Origin: Streptomyces sp. 1222.5
GTDB taxonomy: Bacteria; Actinomycetota; Actinomycetes; Streptomycetales; Streptomycetaceae
DNA: 64,000 bases
Direction: 5' to 3'
NCBI RefSeq assembly: GCF_900105245.1
Contig: NZ_FNSZ01000001.1
Coordinates: 682,001-746,000 of the forward strand
Within the stretch, counting starts at the first letter, position 1; the number at the start of each line of letters is the position of its first letter. The notes beneath the pieces are model-generated. The model was not told the origin of the DNA, made no database searches, and worked only from the letters and a program-made list of their open reading frames with translations. Below, piece by piece: positions 27,029-37,064 of the stretch. The position numbers were made by a program, and so were the translations under genes.

Positions 27029-28452
27029 CGGGGGCTCCCGGCGGAGCGCGGCCCGTACGGGGTGTCGGTCTCCGGTGCCTCCCGCGGTGGGCGCGGGCCG
27101 CCCGCCGCGTCGGCCTCGCGCCAGCGGGTCCGCATCTTCAGCAGCACCACCAGGAACGACCCGAAGACGAACACGTAGACCACGATGACCAGGGCGAACA
27201 TCAGCCACAGACTGGACGCGCGCGTCGAGGTGACCGCTTCGGCCACGCGCATGTTCTGGTACACGATCCAGGGCTGGCGGCCCACTTCGGTGGTGATCCA
27301 GCCGCATTCGACCGCGACCACGGAGGCCACGCCCGCGACGGCGGCGCAGCGGTAGAACCAGGGGGAGGCGGGCAGCCGCCGGTGGCGCAGCCACACGAAG
27401 GCGTAGCAGAGGGCGAGCAGGATCAGCCCCGACCCGATGAAGACCATGGTGTCGAACGTGAAGTGGGCGATGGTGGCCTCGGCGGCGGTCGGCCGGTCAC
27501 TGGCGGGCACCGAGGTGAGCCCGGTGACCTTGGTGTCCGGGCGGAAGCCGGCGAGGATCGAGTCGAGCTGGGGGACCTTGATGCCGCCGGAGACCGTGCC
27601 GTCGGGATGGAGCCGGCCGTAGAGGTACTCCGGGACATGGGTGTCGGTCTTCCAGACGATCTCCATGGCGGCGAACTTCACCGGCTGCTTGTGGAACACC
27701 TGCCGGGCGATGGAGTCGCCGAGCACGAACTGCACCGGTGTGCACACCGCGGCGAGGGTGAAGGGGATCGTGAAGCCGAGGCGGTGGTAGTGGTCCCGGC
27801 GCCCGCGGAGCCAGCCGGTCGCGTAGACACCGGCCACGACGTAGCCGGCCGTCAGGAACATCGCCACGACGAAGTGCCAGTACTGCGGGCCGAACATGGG
27901 CGTGAAGATCGCCTTCCAGATCTTCACGTCGGTCGGGTTGCCGGCGGCGTCGAGGGTGAAGCCCCGCGGGGTGTTCATCCACGAGTTCGCGGCGATGATG
28001 CCGAAGGCGCCCAGCAGGGCCGCGAAGGGCAGGGGCAGGCCGAGCAGGAAGTGGGTGCGCGCGGGGAGCCGCCGCCAGCCGTAGAGATAGACGGCGATGA
28101 GCACGGCCTCCAGGAAGAAGGCCCAGGCCTCGACCCCGAAGCCGATACCGAAGACGTCGCCCCACCGGCCCATCATGCCTGGCCAGAGCAGTCCGAACTC
28201 GAAGGACAGCACGGTGCCCGTGACGACCCCGATCGCGAACTGGACCGCCATCACCGCCGACCATCGGCGCGCCAGCAGAAGGGCTGTCGCGTCTCCGCGG
28301 CGCAGCCCGTAGCCGTGCATGATCAAGGTGATCAGCGGCAGGGCCACACCCAGCGGCACCAGGATGATGTGTGAAGCGAGGGTGAAGGCCATCTGGGATC
28401 TGGCCGGGAGCATCTGCGCGGGCATGTCCGCCAGCATCAGAACGGTGGGCAT
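27025..28452 (-). CDS. cydA: Cytochrome bd ubiquinol oxidase subunit I
   Basis: A 475-residue haem-bearing subunit. The high-spin haem ligand His lies in FTLASHIILVPLG near residue 28, MTF/MTG-type segments follow (GWRRLPARTHFLLG), and the GRQPW motif is present in TEVGRQPWIVYQNMR near residue 390. The periplasmic Q-loop region is short, as in other Gram-positive bd oxidases. It oxidises menaquinol and reduces oxygen under low oxygen or stress. GGAAAGG precedes ATG 28452. The C-terminal tail is long, polar and Pro-rich. Confidence 0.94.
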   Translation of the reverse strand: MPTVLMLADMPAQMLPARSQMAFTLASHIILVPLGVALPLITLIMHGYGLRRGDATALLLARRWSAVMAVQFAIGVVTGTVLSFEFGLLWPGMMGRWGDVFGIGFGVEAWAFFLEAVLIAVYLYGWRRLPARTHFLLGLPLPFAALLGAFGIIAANSWMNTPRGFTLDAAGNPTDVKIWKAIFTPMFGPQYWHFVVAMFLTAGYVVAGVYATGWLRGRRDHYHRLGFTIPFTLAAVCTPVQFVLGDSIARQVFHKQPVKFAAMEIVWKTDTHVPEYLYGRLHPDGTVSGGIKVPQLDSILAGFRPDTKVTGLTSVPASDRPTAAEATIAHFTFDTMVFIGSGLILLALCYAFVWLRHRRLPASPWFYRCAAVAGVASVVAVECGWITTEVGRQPWIVYQNMRVAEAVTSTRASSLWLMFALVIVVYVFVFGSFLVVLLKMRTRWREADAAGGPRPPREAPETDTPYGPRSAGSPR

Positions 28453-28489
28453 GGGTGCCTTTCCGGGAGGCGGCGCCGGGCGGGTGGGT

Positions 28490-29329
28490 TCAGCCGCCGG
28501 TGGCGAAGCCGGGGAACAGGGTCATGCCGCCGTCGACGTAGAGGGTGGTTCCCACGACGTAGTCCATGAGGTCGGAGGCGAGGCCCACCACGGCGTGGGC
28601 GATGTCGTCCGGCTCGCCGACCCGGGCGTAGGGGATCAGCTTCAGCAGGTCCTGCTCCGCCTGCGGCGTCTCCCAGGCACTGCGGTTGATGGGTGTCTTG
28701 ATGGCTCCCGGGGCGACCGCGTTCACCCGGATCTTCTTCGGGGCGAGTTCCTGCGCGAGGGTCTCCATCATCATCTGCACGCCGCCCTTGGACGAGGCGT
28801 AGTTGACGTGGCCGGCCCAGGGGATGAGCTGGTGCACCGAGCTCATGCAGATGATCTTCCCGGCCGCCCGCGACACCTCGGGGACGACTCCGCGGCGCAG
28901 GAACTCCTTGGTCGCCTCGCGGGCGCACAGGAACTGACCGGTGAGGTTGACGTCGATGACCTTCTGCCACTGGGCGAGGGTCATGTCGGTGAAGGCGGCG
29001 TCGCGCTGGAGTCCGGCGTTGGCGACCAGGATGTCGATGGTGCCGAACTCCTGGACCATCCGGTCCGTCATGGCGACGACCTGGTCCTCCTTCGAGACGT
29101 CGGCCTCGTAGGCGGCGGCCTTCACCCCGAAGGCGGCGATCTCCCGGACCACCTCCTCCGCCTCGTCGCCGCCGGCCACGTAGTTCACGACGACGTCGGC
29201 TCCGGCCCGGCCGAGGGCGACGGCGGTCGCCCTGCCGATCCCGGAGTTGGCGCCGGTGACCAGCGCCTTCTGACCCTCCAGCAGCTGTGCCGGAATCACG
29301 TTCTTCGGTGCGCCCTCGGTGGAACTCAC
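28490..29329 (-). CDS. Short-chain dehydrogenase/reductase (glucose 1-dehydrogenase-like)
   Basis: A 279-residue classical SDR. The cofactor motif TGANSGIGRATA is near residue 25, NAGLQRD near 108, and the catalytic Ser-Tyr-Lys set is intact (CMSSVHQ, then NYASSKGG). The C-terminus YVDGGMTLFPGF matches the glucose 1-dehydrogenase group. The start is GTG 29329 with GAGGAG upstream. It lies 37 bases before cydA in the same direction as a separate unit. A role in polyol or sugar oxidation is inferred only from the subgroup. Confidence 0.88.
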   Translation of the reverse strand: MSSTEGAPKNVIPAQLLEGQKALVTGANSGIGRATAVALGRAGADVVVNYVAGGDEAEEVVREIAAFGVKAAAYEADVSKEDQVVAMTDRMVQEFGTIDILVANAGLQRDAAFTDMTLAQWQKVIDVNLTGQFLCAREATKEFLRRGVVPEVSRAAGKIICMSSVHQLIPWAGHVNYASSKGGVQMMMETLAQELAPKKIRVNAVAPGAIKTPINRSAWETPQAEQDLLKLIPYARVGEPDDIAHAVVGLASDLMDYVVGTTLYVDGGMTLFPGFATGG

Positions 29330-29473
29330 GATGCCCTGCTCCTCTGCCTGCCCGGATCGTCCGGACGCGGCCCGGACGGTTCAGGCGCCAGACAAACACC
29401 GCGCCGCGCGTTCGGCATGCCGGGACGGACCGCATTGCGCCTTGCGGCTGAGCATCTTCGCCCGCGTGGAGGG

Positions 29474-29491
29474 CGCGGCCCGGCGGCCGCG
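29474..29491 (-). terminator. Hairpin directly after the GMC oxidoreductase gene
   Basis: CGCGGCC (29474-29480) pairs with GGCCGCG (29485-29491) around CGGC, immediately after the leftward stop at 29492. Confidence 0.5.
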
Positions 29492-31072
29492 TCAGCCGAG
29501 GCGCTCCAGCAGGTGGTCACCCACGCGCAGGGCGTTCGCGATGGCCGTGAGGGACGGATTGACCGCGCCGATGCTCGGGAAGAAGCTCGTGTCGACCACA
29601 TAGAGGTTGTCGAGGTCGTGGGCCTTGCAGTTGAGGTCCAGGGCCGAGGACGCCGGGTCGGTTCCGAAGCGCACGGTGCCGGCCTGGTGGGCGGTGGCGC
29701 CGATCGGCATGCCCTTGTGCAGGTAGATGCTGCGGGACAGCAGCTGGTGCTCGTGCATGCCGAGCCGGCCGAGCATGTGCTGCAGCTTGTGCCGCAGCCG
29801 CTTGAGACCGGCGATGTTGTTGTCCTCGTCGAGCGTGAGCCGGATACGGCCGTCCTTCTCCAGGGTCACCCGGTTGTCCGGCTGGGGCAGGTCCTCCCCG
29901 CACAGCCAGAAGTCGACGGCGTGATGTGCCATGACCTCGAAGGGCATGTCCGGCGACACCGCGCCGGCCCAGCGGGGGGCCTGGCCGTGGATCTGCTCGG
30001 CGTCCGACTTGCCGAGCATCTGGATGCCGCCGAGCGGGTAGTCCCAGTCGTCCGCGCCCAGGTACCAGTCGTGCAGGGCGAGGGTCTTCTGGAACTGCGT
30101 GTCGTTGGGCTCCTTCGAAAGGGCCATCAGCGCGAGGTTGTTGTGCCGCATGTAGTTCCGGCCGACGACGCCGGAGCCGTTCGCCAGCCCGTCGGGATGC
30201 CGGTCGTCGGCGGAAGCGAGCAGCAGGGCCGCGGAGTTGACCGCGCCGCAGGCCACGACCACGACGCTCGCGGAGAACCGGGCCTCCTCGTCGCCGGGGA
30301 GCTGGGCGACGACGGTGGTGACGCTGCGCCCGGTGGGATCGGTCTCCAGCCGGGTCACGCGCGCGTGGGTGACCATGTCGACGTTGGGGTGCTCGAGTGC
30401 CGGCTCGACGCAGATCACCTGGGCGTCGGACTTGGCGCGGACCAGGCACGGGAAGCCGTCCACCCGGTTGCAGCGGATGCAGGCGCTGGCGTGGGTGGCC
30501 CCGCCGAACTCGTCCTGGGTGAGGTTGACCCCGATCGGCAGGTGGAAGGGGTGCAGCCCCTGGTTCTCCAGGTCCTGGCTCAACTGCTGGATGCGGGGCT
30601 CGTGTTCGACCGGTGGGTAGGCGTACTGCGCACTGCTCGGCCCCTCCGTGGGGTCCTCGCCGTGCCGGCCGTGCACCAGGTAGAGGTGCTCCGCCTGCGT
30701 GTAGTACGGCTCCAGGTCCTCGTAGGCGAGGGGCCAGGCGGGCGAGACGCCGTCGTGGTGGCGCAGTTCGCCGAAGTCCTCGGGACGCAGCCGGAACAGC
30801 GCGGCGCCGTAGAACTTGGTGTTGCCGCCGACGTAGTAGTTGACCTCGGGCGGGAACTCGTTGCCGTGCCGGTCGAGCCAGAACTCCGGGGCCCGGTACT
30901 TGGCCTTGACGAAGACGGCGGTGGAGTCCCAGTTGTCACGCTCGCGCGGCAAGTAGCCGCCGCGTTCGAGGATCAATACCCGCTTGCCCGACGGGGCGAG
31001 GCGGTGCGCGAGGGTGCCGCCGCCCGCACCGGTACCGATGACGATCACGTCGTACGGGGGGAGTGCGTCCAC
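29492..31072 (-). CDS. GMC-family FAD-dependent oxidoreductase
   Basis: A 526-residue flavoprotein. The N-terminal dinucleotide fold reads YDVIVIGTGAGGGTLAHRLA, and the C-terminal FAD/substrate part includes LYVVDTSFFPSIGAVNPSL and ANALR. In the middle, CIRCNRVDGFPC has the Cys-rich pattern seen in bacterial GMC members related to gluconate dehydrogenase and cholesterol-oxidase-like enzymes. It oxidises an alcohol group, but the substrate is unknown. Two GTG starts are possible (31081 and 31072); 31072 gives the usual short N-terminus. No signal peptide, so it is probably cytoplasmic. Confidence 0.85.
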   Translation of the reverse strand: MDALPPYDVIVIGTGAGGGTLAHRLAPSGKRVLILERGGYLPRERDNWDSTAVFVKAKYRAPEFWLDRHGNEFPPEVNYYVGGNTKFYGAALFRLRPEDFGELRHHDGVSPAWPLAYEDLEPYYTQAEHLYLVHGRHGEDPTEGPSSAQYAYPPVEHEPRIQQLSQDLENQGLHPFHLPIGVNLTQDEFGGATHASACIRCNRVDGFPCLVRAKSDAQVICVEPALEHPNVDMVTHARVTRLETDPTGRSVTTVVAQLPGDEEARFSASVVVVACGAVNSAALLLASADDRHPDGLANGSGVVGRNYMRHNNLALMALSKEPNDTQFQKTLALHDWYLGADDWDYPLGGIQMLGKSDAEQIHGQAPRWAGAVSPDMPFEVMAHHAVDFWLCGEDLPQPDNRVTLEKDGRIRLTLDEDNNIAGLKRLRHKLQHMLGRLGMHEHQLLSRSIYLHKGMPIGATAHQAGTVRFGTDPASSALDLNCKAHDLDNLYVVDTSFFPSIGAVNPSLTAIANALRVGDHLLERLG

Positions 31073-31176
31073 GGCAACCACCGTCCTCGCTCGTGTGGTC
31101 TGGGCTGTTGCCGGCTTTTCCTCTTCGAACGTACGCGCAGTGCGGTCGTGCGGCACCCGGAGCGGGACCGGCCGGC

Positions 31177-32115
31177 TCACAGAACGGCGATCGGGTTCAC
31201 CGGGGAGCCGGTGGCCGCGGGGAGCCGCAGAGGGGCCACGACGCACAGGAAATGCCAGCGGCCCTGCTCCTCGCAGACCGGGACCAGCTCCTCGAAGTCC
31301 AGCCAGTCCAGCAGGTGCACTCCCATGGCGTTGACGGCCAGTACGTGCACGGGGAACGGGACCTCCGCGACGGCGCTCGGCGCCGCGTCGCTGTTGCCGT
31401 CCGACCCCAGGACGGACACCTGCCGCTCGGCCAGGAAGCCCATCGCCGTCGGGTGCAGGCCGGCCCGCGCCCGTGTCACGTCCCAGGCGCCCAGGGTCCG
31501 GCGCCGGAGCCGGTGGCCGATGCGCACCAGCAGTACATCGCCCGGCCCGACGCGGGTCCCCTGGGCGGTCTCGGCCGCGGCGAGGTCCTCGGCGGTCACC
31601 TGGTCCCCGGGGTCGAGCCAGGGCACTCCGCGCAGGCGCGGGATGTCCAGGAGCACGCCCCGGCCGACGATGCCGTCCCGGACCAGGTCGACGGTGAGGG
31701 TGCCGGCGCCGTCCGGGGTCACGGTGCCGGCCGGGACCCCGCCGTACAGTTCGCCGTCGAACATCACGTGGCACAGGGCGTCGAGGTGGCTGTCCACGTC
31801 TCCGTGCACGTTCATGGCGAACCGGTCGCGGGCGAAGTACAGCCCGTGCTCGTGGCCTTCGCGGTCCGTCGGCGCGGTCATCCGGTGGGTCGCGGGCTCC
31901 GGGCTGTCCGGACCGGGCCGGGTCTCGACGGGGGCGGCGAGCGACACCGTGCGTCCGGACCGCACCCCGGTGGCGGCCGCCACCACGCGCCCGGGTGTGA
32001 TCAGGTCCAGCGCGCCGCGCCGGTGCTCCCCAGCCCGCTCGCGCAGCCTCCGGTACAGCTCGCGGAAGGCCGCTGCCGACAGGGGCCGCGCGGCGGCGGG
32101 CGGCTGCGCGCTCAT
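31177..32115 (-). CDS. Cyclase family protein (kynurenine formamidase-like hydrolase)
   Basis: A 312-residue metal-dependent hydrolase. The family motif appears as HGDVDSHLDALCH around residue 105, providing the His/Asp ligands, and GDVLLVRIGHR and LLDWLDFEEL follow the usual cyclase arrangement. Relatives hydrolyse formylkynurenine or isatin, or act in polyketide-like cyclisation. The start ATG 32115 overlaps the ClC stop (ATGA), so it is translated after the channel gene. Its functional link to a chloride channel is unclear. Confidence 0.82.
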   Translation of the reverse strand: MSAQPPAAARPLSAAAFRELYRRLRERAGEHRRGALDLITPGRVVAAATGVRSGRTVSLAAPVETRPGPDSPEPATHRMTAPTDREGHEHGLYFARDRFAMNVHGDVDSHLDALCHVMFDGELYGGVPAGTVTPDGAGTLTVDLVRDGIVGRGVLLDIPRLRGVPWLDPGDQVTAEDLAAAETAQGTRVGPGDVLLVRIGHRLRRRTLGAWDVTRARAGLHPTAMGFLAERQVSVLGSDGNSDAAPSAVAEVPFPVHVLAVNAMGVHLLDWLDFEELVPVCEEQGRWHFLCVVAPLRLPAATGSPVNPIAVL

Positions 32116-33542
32116 CGTGCGCTCCCGGGCGTCGGCCCCGGCTCGGGCTCGGCGCCGTCGTCCTCCCAGGTGGCCGCCGGCCGGGCCGCCGGCAGGCCGG
32201 CGGGCCTGCCGACCGGCGGCACGGCGCGCCCGGGCGGCAGCAGTTCGACGGTGACGAAGCCGACGACGGCGGCGAGGATCGCCACGGGGATCATCGCCCC
32301 GCTGCCGAGCACGAGGACGACGAGCAGCACACTGCTGACCGGGAGCCGCAGCGCGGCGGCCGTCGCGGCGGCCATGCCCGCGGCCATGCCCGGCACCACG
32401 CCGAGGCCGGGCAGCGGCGCGAGCAGAACGCCCACCGCCGCACCGAGGAACAGGGAGGGGAAGACGGGGCCGCCGCGCAGGCTGCCGAGGCACAGCGCGT
32501 ACGCCACGGCCTTGCACAGCAGGACGGCGATCAGGGCGCCCACGCCCCAGGCGTGCGGATCCGCGGCCAGCCGCTGCAGCACGGCCTCGCCGGAGGAGGC
32601 CACGTCCGCCGGCGAACGGCCCACGGCCAGGGTGTACACCGCGGCACACGCCCCGGCGGCGAGCGCGCAGAGCGCCGTGCGCAACACCACCCCGCCCGCG
32701 ACGAACACCGCGGCCCGGCGCCCCATGGACAGCACCAGGTGCACGGCGGCGGCGATGGCGACGGCCATGAGCACGGACCAGAGCACGTCTCCCGCGTCCA
32801 GGCGGGGGAACGGGACGCCCACGGTCATCGAGAGGCTTCCGGTGGACAGGCCCGTCCAGCGGCCGAAGCCGGTGAAGACCAGCGACCCGATGCCGCTGGA
32901 GAGCAGCGCGGGCAGCATGACCGCGAAGAGCTGCGGGCCGCCCACTCCGGCGACCTCGATCAGGATCACCGCGCCGATCAGCGGATTGCCGAAGATCGCC
33001 GACAGGGCCGCCGCGGCACCGGCGGCGCCCACCAGGGCGGTGCCCCGCGCGGTCGCCGGGGTGCGGATCAGGTCCCGGAAGAACAGGGCGAGTCCGCCGC
33101 CGAGCGCGATCAGCGGGGCCTCGGGGCCGAGGGTGGCGCCGAGCGGCAGGCTGGCCGCGGCGGCGAGCACCACTCCTGGCAGGGCGGCCGGGGACATCCC
33201 GCCGGAGTGCAGACCCGAGGCGGGGATATGCCCGCCGGCGCCCCGCATCCGGCTGACGACGAGACCGACGAGGAGGCCGGAGACCGCCAGCAGGGGCAGC
33301 GGCCACCACCAGGGCGGCGTGCTCCAGCCCAGATCGGCCGGGAGCCCCACCCACAGCAGGTGTTCCAGTTCGTGGAGCCCGGCGAGGAACCAGAAGGCGG
33401 CCAGGGATACCGGCACGCCGACGACCGCCGAGAACACGAGCGTCCTCTGGTAGGCGGGGTCGCGCAGCAGATCCCGCAGCCGGTCGGCCTCTTCCGGCTG
33501 GGTCCCGGCGGCGGGGGCGGGAGTTGCATCGGACCGGGTCAC
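32112..33542 (-). CDS. ClC-family chloride channel/transporter
   Basis: A 476-residue membrane protein with about eleven hydrophobic segments. The ClC signature regions are recognisable: LGATLGPEAPLIALGGG (the GxEGP-type segment, here GPEAP), AIFGNPLIGAVILIE, and GGPVFPSLFLGAAVG. The glutamate of GPE is in the place of the gating Glu, which suggests a gated channel or Cl-/H+ exchanger. No CBS domains. The start is GTG 33542 with GGGAGGGAC upstream. Cotranscribed with the cyclase-family gene. Confidence 0.9.
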   Translation of the reverse strand: MTRSDATPAPAAGTQPEEADRLRDLLRDPAYQRTLVFSAVVGVPVSLAAFWFLAGLHELEHLLWVGLPADLGWSTPPWWWPLPLLAVSGLLVGLVVSRMRGAGGHIPASGLHSGGMSPAALPGVVLAAAASLPLGATLGPEAPLIALGGGLALFFRDLIRTPATARGTALVGAAGAAAALSAIFGNPLIGAVILIEVAGVGGPQLFAVMLPALLSSGIGSLVFTGFGRWTGLSTGSLSMTVGVPFPRLDAGDVLWSVLMAVAIAAAVHLVLSMGRRAAVFVAGGVVLRTALCALAAGACAAVYTLAVGRSPADVASSGEAVLQRLAADPHAWGVGALIAVLLCKAVAYALCLGSLRGGPVFPSLFLGAAVGVLLAPLPGLGVVPGMAAGMAAATAAALRLPVSSVLLVVLVLGSGAMIPVAILAAVVGFVTVELLPPGRAVPPVGRPAGLPAARPAATWEDDGAEPEPGPTPGSAR

Positions 33543-33819
33543 GACACCGTCCCTCCCGTGTCAGCCGGGGATCGTGCGCTGGTGTGCCGGGCGCCTCCCT
33601 GGCGGAGCGTCTCCCGTCATTGCAGCATTCGGCAGTTGGCCCCGCACGTCCGGACGGCTTCCGGAGCGGGGACGGTGACGGCTGCCCAGCGCCGTTCCCG
33701 GACAGGGACAGGGCCGTTCGGGTGCGGGTGCCGCCCGGGCGCCCCGCTCGGTGTGCGGGACCCGGCCGCGCCCCCTTCACTGAGATGGACAGACCGATCC
33801 GAGTGCACGGAGGCGCGGC

Positions 33820-34305
33820 ATGACAGGGAACTGGACACGGGGTGCGGCCGGCACGGCGCTGGCCCTGGCCGTCACGGTCGGGGCGGCCGGCTGCTCCGAC
33901 AACTCCGGAACCCCGTCCACCGGCTCCAGCAAGGCGGCTTCGGCGGCCTCCTCCCTCGCTTCACAGGGGACCGACGCGCTGGCCTCCGCCACGGCGGAGG
34001 CCAAGCGCAAACTCGACGAGGCCAAGGGCGGTGTCAAGGCCAAGGACGACGTGAGCCTCGGCTCCGCCACCATCGGCAGCGACGGCAAGGCCACGGCCAA
34101 GGTGACCGCGAAGAACACCGCGGACGCCAGTAAGTCCTTCGCCGTGCAGGTCAACTTCACGGACACGAGCGGCAACCTGCTGGACGTGACCGTGGTGAAG
34201 ATCAGCGACGTCGCCGCCGGCGCCTCCGGTGACGCCACCGCCACCAGCAACCGGAAGCTGACCGGACAGGTCAAGGCGGACGTCGCCACGGCCCTGCGCT
34301 ACTGA
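33820..34305 (+). CDS. Lipoprotein with FxLYD-like domain
   Basis: A 161-residue exported protein. The signal sequence MTGNWTRGAAGTALALAVTV ends at a lipobox-like GAAGC (Cys25). After a Ser/Ala-rich linker and a charged helix (SATAEAKRKLDEAKGG), residues about 75-155 form a beta-sandwich pattern (KATAKVTAKNTADASKSFAV, VNFTDTSGNLLDV) typical of FxLYD/DUF3426 surface domains. Ligand unknown. It is convergent with the next gene 17 bases away and divergent from the ClC gene across 277 bases. Confidence 0.78.
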   Translation: MTGNWTRGAAGTALALAVTVGAAGCSDNSGTPSTGSSKAASAASSLASQGTDALASATAEAKRKLDEAKGGVKAKDDVSLGSATIGSDGKATAKVTAKNTADASKSFAVQVNFTDTSGNLLDVTVVKISDVAAGASGDATATSNRKLTGQVKADVATALRY

Positions 34306-34322
34306 CCGCCCGTGGCCTTTGC

Positions 34323-34907
34323 TCACCAGGTGTGGGCCACGTCCACCACCAGACGGTCGGCCACGTGCTGCACCCGGAACGGCAGCCGTGCCCGCACGCC
34401 CAGACCGACCTGGGTGACTCCCTCGTAACTGGAGCCGAACTTGGTGTCCCTGAAGGTGCGGTAGCCGGTGACGCTGACGCCGGGCAGCGTCTTGCCGGGC
34501 CGGGCGGGGTAGGTGGGTTTTCCGGTCTCCGGGTCGTACGCGGGCGCGCCCACCCTGATGTCGAGGATCGCCCCTCCGGCGACCGGTATCACCGTGTCGG
34601 ACGGGTCCTGGCGGAAGGTCTTGACGTAGGCGACGGAGTAGGTCAGCGGAGCCGTGCCGCCGCCGACGTCGAAGACCATGCGGTCGTAGCAGGTGTGCCG
34701 TCCGGTGCGGATGTCCGTCAGCGAGTGCGCGACCGCCGAGTCGCGGGTGGCGCGCTTGGGCAGACTGCCCCATCCCGTCGGGCACGTCGTCGCGGCGGCG
34801 GCCGACGTCCTGCCGTCGGCCGCCGACGCGGCCGTGGCCACGAGGTTCAGTGATCCCGCTGTCACGAGCGCGACCACGGCGACCACCGGCCATCTACGCT
34901 TGTTCAT
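34323..34907 (-). CDS. Secreted AMIN-like domain protein
   Basis: A 194-residue exported protein with signal peptide MNKRRWPVVAVVALVTAGSL and an Ala-rich cleavage region near 30. The mature part carries the pattern TCYDRMVFDVGGG, LTYSVAYVKTF, GYRTFRDTKFG and a C-terminal RVQHVADRLVVDVAHTW, matching the AMIN-like domain often found in streptomycete secreted proteins and related to cell-wall-binding AMIN domains. Presumably surface-located; no enzymatic residues seen. Confidence 0.8.
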   Translation of the reverse strand: MNKRRWPVVAVVALVTAGSLNLVATAASAADGRTSAAAATTCPTGWGSLPKRATRDSAVAHSLTDIRTGRHTCYDRMVFDVGGGTAPLTYSVAYVKTFRQDPSDTVIPVAGGAILDIRVGAPAYDPETGKPTYPARPGKTLPGVSVTGYRTFRDTKFGSSYEGVTQVGLGVRARLPFRVQHVADRLVVDVAHTW

Positions 34908-35068
34908 GTTTTGCCCCCTGGCGTGACGGTATCGAGCGAAGCGTCACTCATATGACGTTCGCCACCGGCGTTTGGTTGTGCTGTCGCCGGAACGATGTCT
35001 ACCGCCCCGCTCTGTCCGCCGGTCCCGCCGTTGCGTACCGTACGGTGCGACGGAGGAGGGGACCACCG

Positions 35069-36697
<1,629 letters not shown>

Positions 36698-36725
36698 GCC
36701 CGCAGCCGTGCGGCGCCGGCGTCCG

Positions 36726-37064
36726 TCAGGGGCTGGGGGGATCGCCGCCGGTGCGGAAGGTGAAGATCTGGTCGAGGCCGACGATGGTGAGGGTGCGCAG
36801 CAGGCTCGGCGGGACCTCGGCCAGGACGACGTCGGCGCCCGCGGCCATGGCACGTTGCCGTGCGGCCAGGAGTTCCGTGATGCCGGTGGAGTCGCAGAAC
36901 TCCAGGCCGGACAGGTCCAGGGTCAGGCTCTCCCCCGGGTTGAGGACGACGTGCTCGACCTGTCGGCGCAGGGTGGCGGCCTGCTCGTAGTCGAGTTCGC
37001 CGGCCACGGTCAGCACGGGCCCGGTGGCGGCGGCGCGGTGAGTGATGTTCAGCGGAGTCATCAT
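36726..37064 (-). CDS. STAS-domain anti-anti-sigma factor (RsbV-like)
   Basis: A 112-residue single STAS domain. The phosphorylatable Ser is Ser59 in FCDSTGITELL, preceded by LTLDLSGLE. In the partner-switch model the unphosphorylated form binds a RsbW-like kinase and frees a SigB-type sigma factor. The start ATG (37064) overlaps the stop of the phosphatase gene, making it the third gene of a RsbQ-RsbP-RsbV-like operon. The sigma-factor kinase it targets is not encoded beside it; candidates are at 49751-50875 and 57091-57540. Confidence 0.9.
   Translation of the reverse strand: MMTPLNITHRAAATGPVLTVAGELDYEQAATLRRQVEHVVLNPGESLTLDLSGLEFCDSTGITELLAARQRAMAAGADVVLAEVPPSLLRTLTIVGLDQIFTFRTGGDPPSP

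Noticed and set aside
28319..32254. A 1311-codon rightward open frame across the cytochrome bd, SDR, GMC and cyclase genes
   Set aside because: It is antisense to five well-recognised genes, has no ribosome binding site and its composition (Gly/Val/His/Asp/Leu-rich without motifs) is that of a GC-rich shadow frame.
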